A DNA stretch of 5,746 nucleotides, from contig JAGUVP010000123.1 of NCBI GenBank assembly GCA_020062805.1, forward strand, positions 1 to 5,746. The letters are read 5' to 3'. The position numbers were made by a program, and so were the translations under genes. Below, piece after piece: positions 1 to 5,746 of the stretch. How positions within the stretch are numbered: position 1 is the first letter of the stretch; each line of letters opens with the position of its first letter. Source of the stretch: Candidatus Bipolaricaulis sp. (GTDB lineage Bacteria > Bipolaricaulota > Bipolaricaulia > Bipolaricaulales > Bipolaricaulaceae). The notes under the pieces were generated by a model. The model worked only from the letters and a program-made list of their open reading frames with translations. It did not search any database and was not told the DNA's origin.

Positions 1-55
1 GCGGAACCGGGGCTCCCCCGGCCGATGGGGGGCGTCCGCGCGGCTCAGGTGCCAT
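1..55 (-). CDS. N-terminus of a probable partner ABC half-transporter (partial)
   Basis: An ATG on the minus strand at 55-53 opens a frame that stays open to the window edge (18 codons, MAPEPRGRPPSAGGAPVP). It overlaps the last 11 nt of the upstream ABC gene in a different frame. A strong Shine-Dalgarno, GGGGAGG at 68-62, sits 6 nt before the ATG, which is the main reason to believe this start. In heterodimeric ABC exporters the degenerate subunit is usually followed by the catalytic subunit, and TM288/YheH/MdlB-type partners often start with a Pro/Gly/Arg-rich tail before the first membrane helix. The 18 residues seen fit such a tail. Identity as the catalytic partner is inferred from position and composition; no domain is visible. 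It could instead be another protein with a disordered start. Confidence 0.6.
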   Translation of the reverse strand, partial: MAPEPRGRPPSAGGAPVP

Positions 56-1811
56 GGGCGACCTCCCCGTTTCCGAGCTGGGAGGCGTAGATGTCGCGGT
101 AGATCGGGCTCTCCTCCATCAGCACCTCGTGGGTGCCGACCGCCGCCACCCGACCGCCATCAAGGATGACGATCTTGTCGGCGAGGAGGACGGTCGAGAT
201 CCGCTGGGCGACGACGAACCGCGTCGCGGAGTGATCCACGGCCATCAACCGGTCCAGGGCGTCCTGGAGCTTGACCTCGGTCTCGATGTCCACCGCGCTC
301 GTGCTGTCGTCGAGGATGAGGAGCCGCGGCTGCACGAGCAAAGCCCTTGCGATCGCGATCCGCTGCCGCTGGCCGCCGGACAGGTTCACCCCCCGCTCCC
401 CGACCACCGTGTCGTAGCCCTGGGGGAGTTCGACGATGAACTCGTGGGCCTGGGCGGCCTGGGCGGCGATGATCACCTCGTCGTCGCTCGCCTTGGGCCG
501 GCCGTAGCGGATGTTGTCGCGCACCGTCCCCGTGAACAGGACGGCCTCTTGAAGGGCGATTCCCATCTCTCGTCGCAGGGCGGCGAGGGACAGGTCGCGT
601 ACGTCGATCCCGTCCACCGTCACGCGACCCGCGGTCACGTCGTAGAAGCGGGGGATGAGGTGGATGAGGGTGGACTTCCCGGAACCGGTGGCGCCGAGGA
701 TCGCCACCGTCTCCCCCGGCTCGGCGACGAGGTCTACCCCCCGTAGGACCGGCTCCCCGCCGTCGCCATCGTAGGCAAAGGTCACGTCTTCGAACGCCAC
801 CCGCGCACCCCGCCGCCCAGCCGTCGGCCACGGTTGGGCGCGGGGGCGTTCCCCCACCTCGGGCGTCGTGTCCAGGACCTCCAGGATCCGCGATGCGGAT
901 GCCTCGGCTGCGGACAGAGGGCCCATCATCATCGCGATGAGCATCATCGGGAACAGGGCCATCGTGAGGTAGTTGATCGAGGCGACCACCTGGCCCACGG
1001 TCATCGTCCCCCCGATCGCCGCCCGGCCCCCCAGCCACACCGCTCCCACCACGCCCAGGTTCACGAGGAGGGTCATCGTCGGGCCGATCACGGCGAAGAA
1101 CGTCATCACTTGGATGTTCTTCCGCATCAGAGCTTCGTTCTCGCGGTCGAAGCGGGCCGCCTCGTGGCCCTCGCGAACGAATGCCTTCACCACGCGCACC
1201 CCGGCCAGGTTCTCCTGGAGCACCGTGTTCAGTCGGTCGAGCTGCTTCTGGACGCCGAGGAACATCGGTCGTGCCCGCCTGACAGACACCGCCACAAGCA
1301 CGACGATCACGGGGACGAACGCGGCGAGCATCCATGCCAGGCTGCGGCTGGTGAGGACAAGGAGGACGATGCTCCCCAGCACCCACACCGGGGCCCGGGT
1401 GAGGATGCGCAGCGACATCGCCACGATCATCTCCACCATGTGCACGTCGCTCGTGGTGCGCACGATGAGCTGCCCGGTCTGGAGGCGATCGAGGTTCGCG
1501 AACGAGAACGTCTGCACCCTGCGCATGACGGCGCTCCGCACGTCGTGGGCGAACCCCTGCCCAACACGCACGGAGAGGATCGTGTTCGCGACCGCGAACA
1601 GGGTGGACAGGACCGCCGCCCCGATCATGGCGAGGGCGGTGGTGGCGATCACGCCCATGTTCCCAGCGGCGATGCCCTGGTCGATGATGCGTTGGGTGAG
1701 GCGGGGGATGAGGAGGTCCGCCCCCACCATCCCCAGGAGCAGGGTCAACGCCCCGATCGCGTACCACCGGTACGGACGCACAAACCGGAACACCCGGACG
1801 AGCGATCTCAC
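45..1811 (-). CDS. ABC exporter half-transporter, degenerate-site subunit of a heterodimeric pair
   Basis: A 588-residue fused permease-ATPase (type IV ABC exporter). Six membrane helices lie in about residues 15-300. The nucleotide-binding domain follows: A-loop Tyr347, Walker A GATGSGKST 373-381, Q-loop Gln421, signature LSGGQ 477-481, Walker B LLILD 497-501, D-loop SAVD 505-508. The catalytic Glu after Walker B is Asp502 and the switch His is Gln536 (VAQRIST). This pairing marks the non-catalytic subunit of heterodimeric exporters such as TM287/288, LmrCD and YheI/YheH, so it should work with a second subunit, probably the next gene. It likely sits in the inner membrane and pumps hydrophobic compounds or lipids out; the substrate cannot be read. 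The start is GTG at 1811, overlapping the marR stop by 4 nt (GTGA), with GGAGG at 1822-1818 six nt upstream. Translational coupling and control by the MarR protein are likely. Family is certain; the heterodimer role is strongly supported. Confidence 0.95.
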   Translation of the reverse strand: MRSLVRVFRFVRPYRWYAIGALTLLLGMVGADLLIPRLTQRIIDQGIAAGNMGVIATTALAMIGAAVLSTLFAVANTILSVRVGQGFAHDVRSAVMRRVQTFSFANLDRLQTGQLIVRTTSDVHMVEMIVAMSLRILTRAPVWVLGSIVLLVLTSRSLAWMLAAFVPVIVVLVAVSVRRARPMFLGVQKQLDRLNTVLQENLAGVRVVKAFVREGHEAARFDRENEALMRKNIQVMTFFAVIGPTMTLLVNLGVVGAVWLGGRAAIGGTMTVGQVVASINYLTMALFPMMLIAMMMGPLSAAEASASRILEVLDTTPEVGERPRAQPWPTAGRRGARVAFEDVTFAYDGDGGEPVLRGVDLVAEPGETVAILGATGSGKSTLIHLIPRFYDVTAGRVTVDGIDVRDLSLAALRREMGIALQEAVLFTGTVRDNIRYGRPKASDDEVIIAAQAAQAHEFIVELPQGYDTVVGERGVNLSGGQRQRIAIARALLVQPRLLILDDSTSAVDIETEVKLQDALDRLMAVDHSATRFVVAQRISTVLLADKIVILDGGRVAAVGTHEVLMEESPIYRDIYASQLGNGEVAHGT

Positions 1812-2251
1812 GGGTCCCCTCCGAGGCCGTCGCGGAGCTTCCGCAGGAGCGGGATGAACCGGGCCCGTTCATCGGCGCGGAGGATCGCGCCCAGCTCGGA
1901 CTCGACTTCCCGCCAGATCGCCTCGGCCTGGCCGCGCGCTGTCTCCCCTGTCGCTGTGAGGTAGACGCGGGACACGCGCTGGTCGGTGGGGTCCGTCCGT
2001 CGCTCGATCAGGCCGGCGCCCTCCATGCGTTGGAGGACCTCGGTGAGGGTCGCCGGGCGGACCAGCGTCTGCCGGGCGAGTTCGGTCTGGGCGAGCCCGT
2101 TCTCATGGCCGAGGCGGAACAGGATGAACCCCTGGCCCCGGCTGAGCCCGATCCCCTCCATTCGGGTGTGGACTCGGTCGCGGAGGAGCTTGGCCACCTG
2201 CATCAGCAGGTGACCCAGCCGTTCGCCATCCGTCCCAAGTTGGTCTCGCAA
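1808..2251 (-). CDS. MarR-family transcriptional regulator
   Basis: A 147-residue protein of typical MarR length. The first helix (about 10-35) and the C-terminal helix (about 112-142) would form the dimer interface. A winged helix-turn-helix spans about 38-105: LAQTELARQTLVRPATLTEVLQRMEGAGLI-type recognition region at about 53-82, then the wing with the family DPTDQR motif (86-91) and RVYLT. The start is TTG at 2251, chosen because AGGAG (2264-2260) lies 8 nt upstream and no better in-frame start is seen. It overlaps the ABC gene by 4 nt, so the two are co-transcribed. MarR proteins next to drug exporters usually repress their own operon and release DNA on binding a small ligand or on oxidation. 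No Cys is present, which argues against thiol-based (OhrR-like) sensing. The ligand is unknown. Confidence 0.95.
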   Translation of the reverse strand: MRDQLGTDGERLGHLLMQVAKLLRDRVHTRMEGIGLSRGQGFILFRLGHENGLAQTELARQTLVRPATLTEVLQRMEGAGLIERRTDPTDQRVSRVYLTATGETARGQAEAIWREVESELGAILRADERARFIPLLRKLRDGLGGDP

Positions 2252-2255
2252 CGTT

Positions 2256-2280
2256 TCGTCTCCTAACTTTTAGGAGGCGA
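2256..2280. promoter_or_regulatory. 25-bp near-palindrome, candidate MarR operator
   Basis: Left arm TCGTCTCCTAA (2256-2266), spacer CTT, right arm TTAGGAGGCGA (2270-2280). The arms match at 10 of 11 positions, with a perfect inner 7-bp CTCCTAA/TTAGGAG core. It begins right after the -10 box of the minus-strand promoter and contains the marR Shine-Dalgarno, so a bound dimer would block transcription start. Size and placement are typical for MarR autoregulation. The symmetry is seen directly; binding by this MarR is inferred. Confidence 0.75.
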
Positions 2281-2308
2281 ATGATACCAGAGGAGAGGCA
2301 TGCGTCAA
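2281..2308 (-). promoter_or_regulatory. Sigma-70-type promoter of the marR-ABC operon
   Basis: Read on the minus strand: -35 TTGACG (2308-2303, 5 of 6 to consensus), 16-nt spacer, -10 TATCAT (2286-2281, 5 of 6). Transcription would start near 2275, inside the palindrome, giving a leader of about 25 nt before the TTG start. The -35 box overlaps the first of two ACCGGT palindromes (2308-2313 and 2316-2321). Confidence 0.75.
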
Positions 2309-2348
2309 CCGGTCCACCGGTCTTCCATCACGGCTCCGCGCTGCATCC

Positions 2349-2366
2349 ACCCCACCAGGGTAGGGT
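2349..2366. promoter_or_regulatory. GC-tract inverted repeat, candidate CsoR-like operator
   Basis: ACCCCACC (2349-2356), AG, GGTAGGGT (2359-2366): arms complementary at 7 of 8 positions. The same 18-nt design, identical at 14 of 18 positions, lies in the copA promoter at 4125-4142. C-tract/G-tract inverted repeats of this type are the operators of copper-sensing CsoR repressors. It ends 25 nt before the start of the exported-protein gene. No convincing -35/-10 pair is visible; TAGGGT at 2361-2366 is the best, weak, -10 candidate. CsoR assignment is by resemblance only. Confidence 0.5.
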
Positions 2367-2380
2367 CACAAGGTCAACAA

Positions 2381-2385
2381 GGAGG
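2381..2385 (+). promoter_or_regulatory. Shine-Dalgarno that fixes the exported-protein start
   Basis: GGAGG followed by a 6-nt spacer and ATG at 2392. The reading frame is open back to an ATG at 2281, but that ATG is part of the opposite-strand -10 box and has no ribosome binding site. Starting at 2392 also places a clean signal peptide at the N-terminus. Confidence 0.85.
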
Positions 2386-2391
2386 TTAAAC

Positions 2392-3018
2392 ATGAAGGGA
2401 ACGCTGATCGTTCTGGGTATTACGGCATTGGCATTTGGCGGCGCGGCAACGCTGGGGACCATGGCTCATGCCCGGTGGGGCATCTGCCCGGCATGGGAGG
2501 GGAGCTGGGGCGGGGGCTCCGGCGTCGTTGCGTTGGACGAGGTCCCGGATGTGGTCGGGCGATACCTCGCGGCGTACGGAGAACCTGACTTGGTGGTGGG
2601 CGAGATCATGAAGTTCTCGAACCACTTCTACGTCGAGGTACGGGAGAAGAGCACCGGCCGCGGGGCGATCGAACTCCTCGTGCTGCGGGACGGCTTGGTG
2701 CGACCCGAGCCCGGCCCGAACATGATGTGGAACGCGAAGTACGGCCACCGGGGGATGATGGGGGTTCCCCGGAGGGCCTCCGGAGAGATGCGCCTCTCCC
2801 CGGGCGAGGCGTTGGCTCTCGCCCAGAGCTACCTCGATCGCTCCTCCCCCGGCCTGGCGGTGGGTGACGAGGCGGAGCCGTTCTACGGCTACTACACGAT
2901 CCACACCGTACGCAACGGGGAGATCGTGGGCATGCTCTCCGTACATGGTTCCACCGGCGAGGTCTGGGTCCACACCTGGCACGGGTCGTTCCTGGGGATG
3001 ATGAGTTTGACCTCATAG
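2392..3018 (+). CDS. Exported PepSY-like protein with Met/His clusters
   Basis: A 208-residue protein. Residues 1-27 form a signal peptide (MKG, a hydrophobic stretch, then the AHA cleavage site after Ala27), so the mature protein is outside the cytoplasmic membrane. The C-terminal part (about 134-200) has the PepSY pattern: an alpha-helix rich in Ala/Leu (SPGEALALAQSYL), then beta strands FYGYYTIHTV and GEIVGMLSVHGSTGEVWVHTWHG. Residues 47-105 (LDEVPDVVGRYLAAYG, then strands FYVEVREK and IELLVL) look like a second, diverged copy. Between them lies a Met/Trp/His-rich linker, NMMWNAKYGHRGMMG (110-124), with more Met and His near the end (HTWHGSFLGMM). Met/His clusters in exported proteins often bind Cu(I) or Ag(I). 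A copper-type operator upstream and copA downstream support a copper role, which is inference. PepSY domains otherwise act as inhibitors or chaperones of secreted enzymes. The exact family is not recognised. Confidence 0.85.
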   Translation: MKGTLIVLGITALAFGGAATLGTMAHARWGICPAWEGSWGGGSGVVALDEVPDVVGRYLAAYGEPDLVVGEIMKFSNHFYVEVREKSTGRGAIELLVLRDGLVRPEPGPNMMWNAKYGHRGMMGVPRRASGEMRLSPGEALALAQSYLDRSSPGLAVGDEAEPFYGYYTIHTVRNGEIVGMLSVHGSTGEVWVHTWHGSFLGMMSLTS

Positions 3019-3027
3019 TCTTCACTC

Positions 3028-3041
3028 CGCGCGGGGGCGCG
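3028..3041 (+). other. Short GC hairpin in the intergenic gap
   Basis: CGCGC (3028-3032), GGGG loop, GCGCG (3037-3041), followed by TCT and the next ATG. There is no T-tract, so it is unlikely to terminate transcription. It could fold over the ribosome binding region of the PAS-GAF gene and lower its translation. With only 5 base pairs in GC-rich DNA, chance is a fair explanation. Confidence 0.3.
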
Positions 3042-3044
3042 TCT

Positions 3045-4028
3045 ATGGCTGGGCCCGGCAAGATGCAGCACCATGCCCAGGCGGGAGGGGTGGTATTCCC
3101 CGGCGTGAAGGCTCTCTATGCCACACTCGATGCCCTCCCGTACAGCGTGATGCTCGTGGACTCCAGGCATCGGATCCTGTTCGCCAACCGCGTGGCGGGC
3201 CGAGAGCTGGAAGCGCCGCCCGAGTCCCTGCTTGGGCAGTACTGCGCCCGAGCCGTCCACGGCTGCAAAGGACCCGTCCTGGGCTGCCCGCTGGAGGAGG
3301 CTGTGCAGGAGGGGAAACCTGTGGTGCGGGAGGTGTTCGACCCCGCCCGGCAGAGGTGGGGGCGTGTGGGTGTGTACCCCACAGGGTTTCAGACCACTGA
3401 GGGCGTCCCGGTGTTCCTGCACACCGCCCGTGACGCCACAGTCGAGGTGGAAACTCAACAGCGACTCGCTCACCGCTACGAGGTGGAGCGCGTCCTCCGG
3501 AGGATCCTCGCCGTGTCCGCGCTCCCCGTTCCTCTCGCGGACCAGCTCGGGCTGGCCCTGGAGGCGATCCTGTCCCTCCCCGGGATTCGGGTCGAGCATA
3601 AGGGGGCGATCTTCGTGAGCGAAGGGGGGAGACTTTTCATGGCTGCCCAGCGCGGCCTGCCGGAGGGTGCTCGCGTGACGTGTCGGGAAGCCCCCCACGG
3701 GCAGTGCCTCTGCGGGCGGGCCGCGGCGACAGGGGCGATCCAGACGTCGATCGGCCTCCATGATGGGCACGAGGTTCTCTATCCCGGGATCGAGCCGCAT
3801 GGCCATTGCTGCATCCCCGTGAAGGACGGGGGCAACGTGCTGGGGGTGGTCAACCTCTACCTCCCGCCTGGCCTGGTGTTGAGCGATGATGAAGTGCAGC
3901 TTCTGGAAACACTGACCGCGGTCGTGGGCAAGGTGATCGCCCACGGGCGGTCCGAGGAGGAGGCGGTCCAGGGACGCTGCGGGACAGAAGCCAGCCTTGC
4001 CCCATCCCACGTCTACCGCCACATCTGA
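3045..4028 (+). CDS. PAS-GAF sensory protein without an output domain
   Basis: A 327-residue cytosolic protein. A PAS domain covers about residues 24-138 (ALPYSVMLVDSRHRILFANRVAG, later strands to FLHTARDATVEVE), with a Cys/His motif YCARAVHGCKGPVLGCP (C67, H72, C74, C81). A helical linker (139-160) leads to a GAF domain at about 165-300, with CREAPHGQCLCGRAAATG (C213, H218, C221, C223), PHGHCCIPV (H252, H254, C255, C256) and VLGVVNLYLPPG. The same Cys/His-marked domains are familiar from bacterial histidine kinases, but here the chain stops at 327 with no kinase, GGDEF, HTH or sigma-54 region. The next bases in the other forward frames do not continue a kinase, so a simple frameshift is not seen. 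The Cys/His sets could bind a metal, heme or Fe-S cluster; this is inference. The gene lies 26 nt after the exported-protein gene and is probably co-transcribed. Its start is uncertain: ATG at 3045 has only a weak G-rich upstream; ATG at 3063 is an alternative. Confidence 0.85.
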   Translation: MAGPGKMQHHAQAGGVVFPGVKALYATLDALPYSVMLVDSRHRILFANRVAGRELEAPPESLLGQYCARAVHGCKGPVLGCPLEEAVQEGKPVVREVFDPARQRWGRVGVYPTGFQTTEGVPVFLHTARDATVEVETQQRLAHRYEVERVLRRILAVSALPVPLADQLGLALEAILSLPGIRVEHKGAIFVSEGGRLFMAAQRGLPEGARVTCREAPHGQCLCGRAAATGAIQTSIGLHDGHEVLYPGIEPHGHCCIPVKDGGNVLGVVNLYLPPGLVLSDDEVQLLETLTAVVGKVIAHGRSEEEAVQGRCGTEASLAPSHVYRHI

Positions 4029-4121
4029 TCAGGGGAAGCCAGGGATGGCGAACGATCGGACGCACCAGGGTTCCTCGCCGACGTGACGTTGCGTGATGCG
4101 CCGAGGCTCCAGAGGGGGCAC

Positions 4122-4151
4122 TGGACCCACCCGGGGTGGGGTCGGTACACT
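4122..4151 (+). promoter_or_regulatory. Candidate copA promoter, probably leaderless
   Basis: -10 box TACACT (4146-4151, 4 of 6 to consensus) and -35 candidate TGGACC (4122-4127, 4 of 6) with an 18-nt spacer. Only 6 nt separate the -10 box from the copA ATG, so the transcript would begin at or next to the start codon. No Shine-Dalgarno is present before that ATG, which agrees with leaderless initiation. The inverted repeat at 4125-4142 fills the spacer, a position suited to repression. Confidence 0.55.
4125..4142. promoter_or_regulatory. GC-tract inverted repeat in the copA promoter, candidate CsoR-like operator
   Basis: ACCCACCC then GGGGTGGGGT; with one bulged G, the arms of 4124-4143 pair as GACCC/GGGTC plus ACC/GGT. 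It shares 14 of 18 positions with the repeat at 2349-2366. CsoR repressors bind C-tract/G-tract inverted repeats in copA promoters and leave when Cu(I) binds. It does not contain a CopY box (TACAnnTGTA) and does not look like a CueR site. The repeat is seen; its regulator is inferred and not encoded in the window. Confidence 0.55.
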
Positions 4152-4157
4152 GACCCT

Positions 4158-5746
4158 ATGACCGATCGCGTGCAGTTCTCGGTCCAGGGGATGACCTGTG
4201 CCTCGTGCGTCGCCCACGTGAAGAGGGCTCTGTCGGCTGTTCCCGGCGTGAAGGGCGCCGAGGTGAACCTGGCCACGGAACGGGCCACGGTGGATCTGGG
4301 GGAGGACGTCGCCCTCGCCGTCCTCGTCCAGGCCGTGAGGGACACAGGCTACGACGTCTCGACGGAGACGGTCAGCCTGCGAATCGGCGGGATGACGTGC
4401 GCCTCGTGCGCTGCCCATGTGGAACAGGCCCTGGCCTCTCTTCCCGGCGTCGTCTCCGCCTCGCTCAACCTGGCCACGGAGAAGGCAACGGTCACGTTCG
4501 TCCCCGTCGCGGTGGGCCTGGCCGACCTCAAGAGGGCGGTGGCGGAAGCCGGGTACGAAGTGATCGAAGCCCCCGTTGGTGAGGCGGCTTCCGAAGAGGA
4601 CGAAGTCGAACGGAAGATGCACCGCGCCCGACGGCGGATGCTCGTCGCGTGGGGGTTCACCGTCCCCGTCATCCTGTGGATGGTCCCCGAGATGCTGTGG
4701 GGTGTGATGTGGCCGAGCCACGCCGTGCACAACGTAGGGATGATCGTCCTCGCCCTGCCCGTTCTCATCGGGGTCGGGTGGCGCACGTACCGGGGCGGGT
4801 TCGCGGCGGTACGTCACGGTGCCGCGAACATGGACACCCTCATCGCCCTCGGCACCGGGGGCTCGTTCCTGTCCGGACCCGCGTCGTTCTTTGCTCCGGT
4901 GGCCAACTACGCCGGCGTGGCGGCGATGATCATGGCGTTCCACCTCACCGGCCGCTACGTGGAGGAACGGGCCAAGGGCCGAGCGTCCCAGGCGATCCGC
5001 AAGCTCCTGGAACTCGGGGCGAAGACGGCCCGCGTCCTCCGCGACGGGGTGGAGGTGGAGGTACCGATCGCCGAGGTCCAGGTGGGCGACGTAATGGTCG
5101 TCCGCCCGGGGGAGAAGATCCCCACCGACGGGGTGGTGGTCGAGGGCGAGAGCGCGGTGGACGAGTCCATGGCCACCGGCGAGTCGATGCCCGTGGCGAA
5201 GCGCCCGGGCGACGAGGCGATCGGGGCCACGGTGAACCAGGAGGGTCTGCTCCGGATTCACGCGACGCGGGTGGGGCGGGACACGTTCCTCGCCCAGGTG
5301 ATCCGGCTCGTGGAGGAGGCCCAGGGGTCAAAGGTTCCGGTCCAGGAGCTCGTCGACCGGGTGACCGCCGTATTCGTCCCCGTGGTCCTCGGGATCGCCA
5401 TCCTCACCGTGATCGCCTGGCTCCTGTTCCCGGGACTCCTGCGGAGCCTCGTGGCGGCGGGGGCGTTCCTCCCCTGGGTGAACCCCGCCTTGGGGACCGT
5501 CACCCTCGCCCTCGTGTCAGCTGTGGCCGTGCTCGTCATCGCCTGTCCGTGTGCCCTCGGCCTCGCTACCCCCACCGCGCTGATGGTGGGGAGCGGCCTC
5601 GGTGCTGAGCGCGGGATCCTCATTCGCTCCGGAGGAGCGATCCAGACGCTGCGCGGGGTGCGGATGGTCGTCTTCGACAAGACGGGGACGCTCACCCAGG
5701 GCAGGCCCGAGGTCACGGACGTGATCCCGCTCGACGGGGGCGATCC
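4158..5746 (+). CDS. copA: Copper-exporting P1B-type ATPase, CopA (3' end outside window)
   Basis: The frame is open for 529 codons to the window edge; full CopA proteins are usually about 730-830 residues. Two heavy-metal-binding domains come first, each with GMTCASC (C14/C17 and C81/C84), then an acidic linker (141-152). Membrane helices lie at about 161-183, 190-208, 226-240 and 248-268. The actuator domain (about 280-390) has the dephosphorylation loop TGES at 340-343. Two more helices follow at about 402-424 and 445-475, the latter with the transport motif CPC (C463-P464-C465). The phosphorylation site DKTGT starts at Asp507. CPC and GMTCASC point to Cu(I), possibly also Ag(I), moved from cytosol outward using ATP. 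The rest of the P-domain, the N-domain with its HP motif, and the last helices are missing only because the window ends. The ATG at 4158 starts just before the first binding domain and fits a leaderless transcript. All catalytic motifs visible are intact. Confidence 0.96.
   Translation, partial: MTDRVQFSVQGMTCASCVAHVKRALSAVPGVKGAEVNLATERATVDLGEDVALAVLVQAVRDTGYDVSTETVSLRIGGMTCASCAAHVEQALASLPGVVSASLNLATEKATVTFVPVAVGLADLKRAVAEAGYEVIEAPVGEAASEEDEVERKMHRARRRMLVAWGFTVPVILWMVPEMLWGVMWPSHAVHNVGMIVLALPVLIGVGWRTYRGGFAAVRHGAANMDTLIALGTGGSFLSGPASFFAPVANYAGVAAMIMAFHLTGRYVEERAKGRASQAIRKLLELGAKTARVLRDGVEVEVPIAEVQVGDVMVVRPGEKIPTDGVVVEGESAVDESMATGESMPVAKRPGDEAIGATVNQEGLLRIHATRVGRDTFLAQVIRLVEEAQGSKVPVQELVDRVTAVFVPVVLGIAILTVIAWLLFPGLLRSLVAAGAFLPWVNPALGTVTLALVSAVAVLVIACPCALGLATPTALMVGSGLGAERGILIRSGGAIQTLRGVRMVVFDKTGTLTQGRPEVTDVIPLDGGD

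Larger units (their letters stand above)
4029..4157 (+). other. Intergenic region between the PAS-GAF gene and copA
   Basis: Of 129 nt, only the last 36 or so show clear signals (copA operator and promoter). A weak stem CCTCGCCG (4073-4080) with CGCCGAGG (4099-4106) pairs at 7 of 8 positions around an 18-nt loop but has no T-tract, so I do not call a terminator. Read-through from upstream into copA is therefore possible. Confidence 0.4.

Noticed and set aside
834..1964. Long plus-strand open frame opposite the ABC gene
   Set aside because: It is opposite clear ABC exporter motifs, has a low-complexity His/Arg/Asp-rich product, and crosses the ABC-marR junction.
2308..2321. ACCGGT-CC-ACCGGT double palindrome as an operator
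   Set aside because: Six-base palindromes are common in GC-rich DNA; it overlaps the marR -35 box but I have no independent support for a binding protein.
2281..2391. Extension of the exported-protein gene to the ATG at 2281
   Set aside because: The ATG is part of the minus-strand -10 box and lacks a ribosome binding site; the extension would cover the operator and bury the signal peptide.
4045..4086. Small frame [13 protein letters not shown] before copA as a leader peptide
   Set aside because: Only 13 codons, with no metal-related residues in a pattern, no attenuator behind it, and probably upstream of the copA transcription start.
4146..4157. CopY-type box (TACAnnTGTA) at the copA promoter
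   Set aside because: The sequence TACACTGACC has only the left half; the right half does not match.
4029..5261. Long open frame on the minus strand (410 codons) opposite copA
   Set aside because: It lies antisense to the well-conserved CopA motifs, is rich in His/Arg/Gly/Asp as expected from the complement of GC-biased codons, and shows no domain.
1..5746. CRISPR arrays, tRNA or rRNA genes, insertion sequences, phage genes
   Set aside because: No regularly spaced repeats, tRNA-like arms, rRNA motifs, transposase motifs or flanking target duplications were seen.

Overview
This is a GC-rich bacterial window (roughly two-thirds G+C by eye) in which nearly all of the sequence is coding. It carries two back-to-back transcription units. 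The mix of GTG, TTG and ATG starts, the 4-nt gene overlaps and a probably leaderless promoter all fit a bacterium. I cannot name the phylum from the sequence alone.

Left half (about 1-2308), read on the minus strand: a MarR-family regulator gene is followed, with a 4-nt GTGA overlap, by an ABC exporter half-transporter. That gene in turn overlaps by 11 nt the start of a second gene that leaves the window at base 1. The half-transporter has the Glu-to-Asp and His-to-Gln changes typical of the degenerate subunit of heterodimeric exporters (TM287/LmrC/YheI type). The gene running off the edge has its own strong Shine-Dalgarno and is probably the catalytic partner subunit. A good sigma-70-type promoter lies upstream of marR, and a 25-bp near-palindrome just downstream of its -10 box is a likely autoregulatory operator. 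The whole looks like a self-regulated drug or xenobiotic export operon.

Right half (about 2349-5746), read on the plus strand: an exported PepSY-like protein with Met/His clusters is followed after 26 nt by a PAS-GAF sensory protein that has no output domain. After another 129 nt comes the first two-thirds of a CopA-type Cu(I) P1B-ATPase with two heavy-metal-binding domains, cut by the right end of the window.

The most interesting signal is a pair of 18-nt GC-tract inverted repeats, identical at 14 of 18 positions. One lies before the exported-protein gene and the other lies inside the copA promoter. They resemble CsoR-type copper operators and suggest that the exported protein, and perhaps the PAS-GAF protein, belong to the same copper-responsive regulon as the ATPase. 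No csoR gene is in the window.
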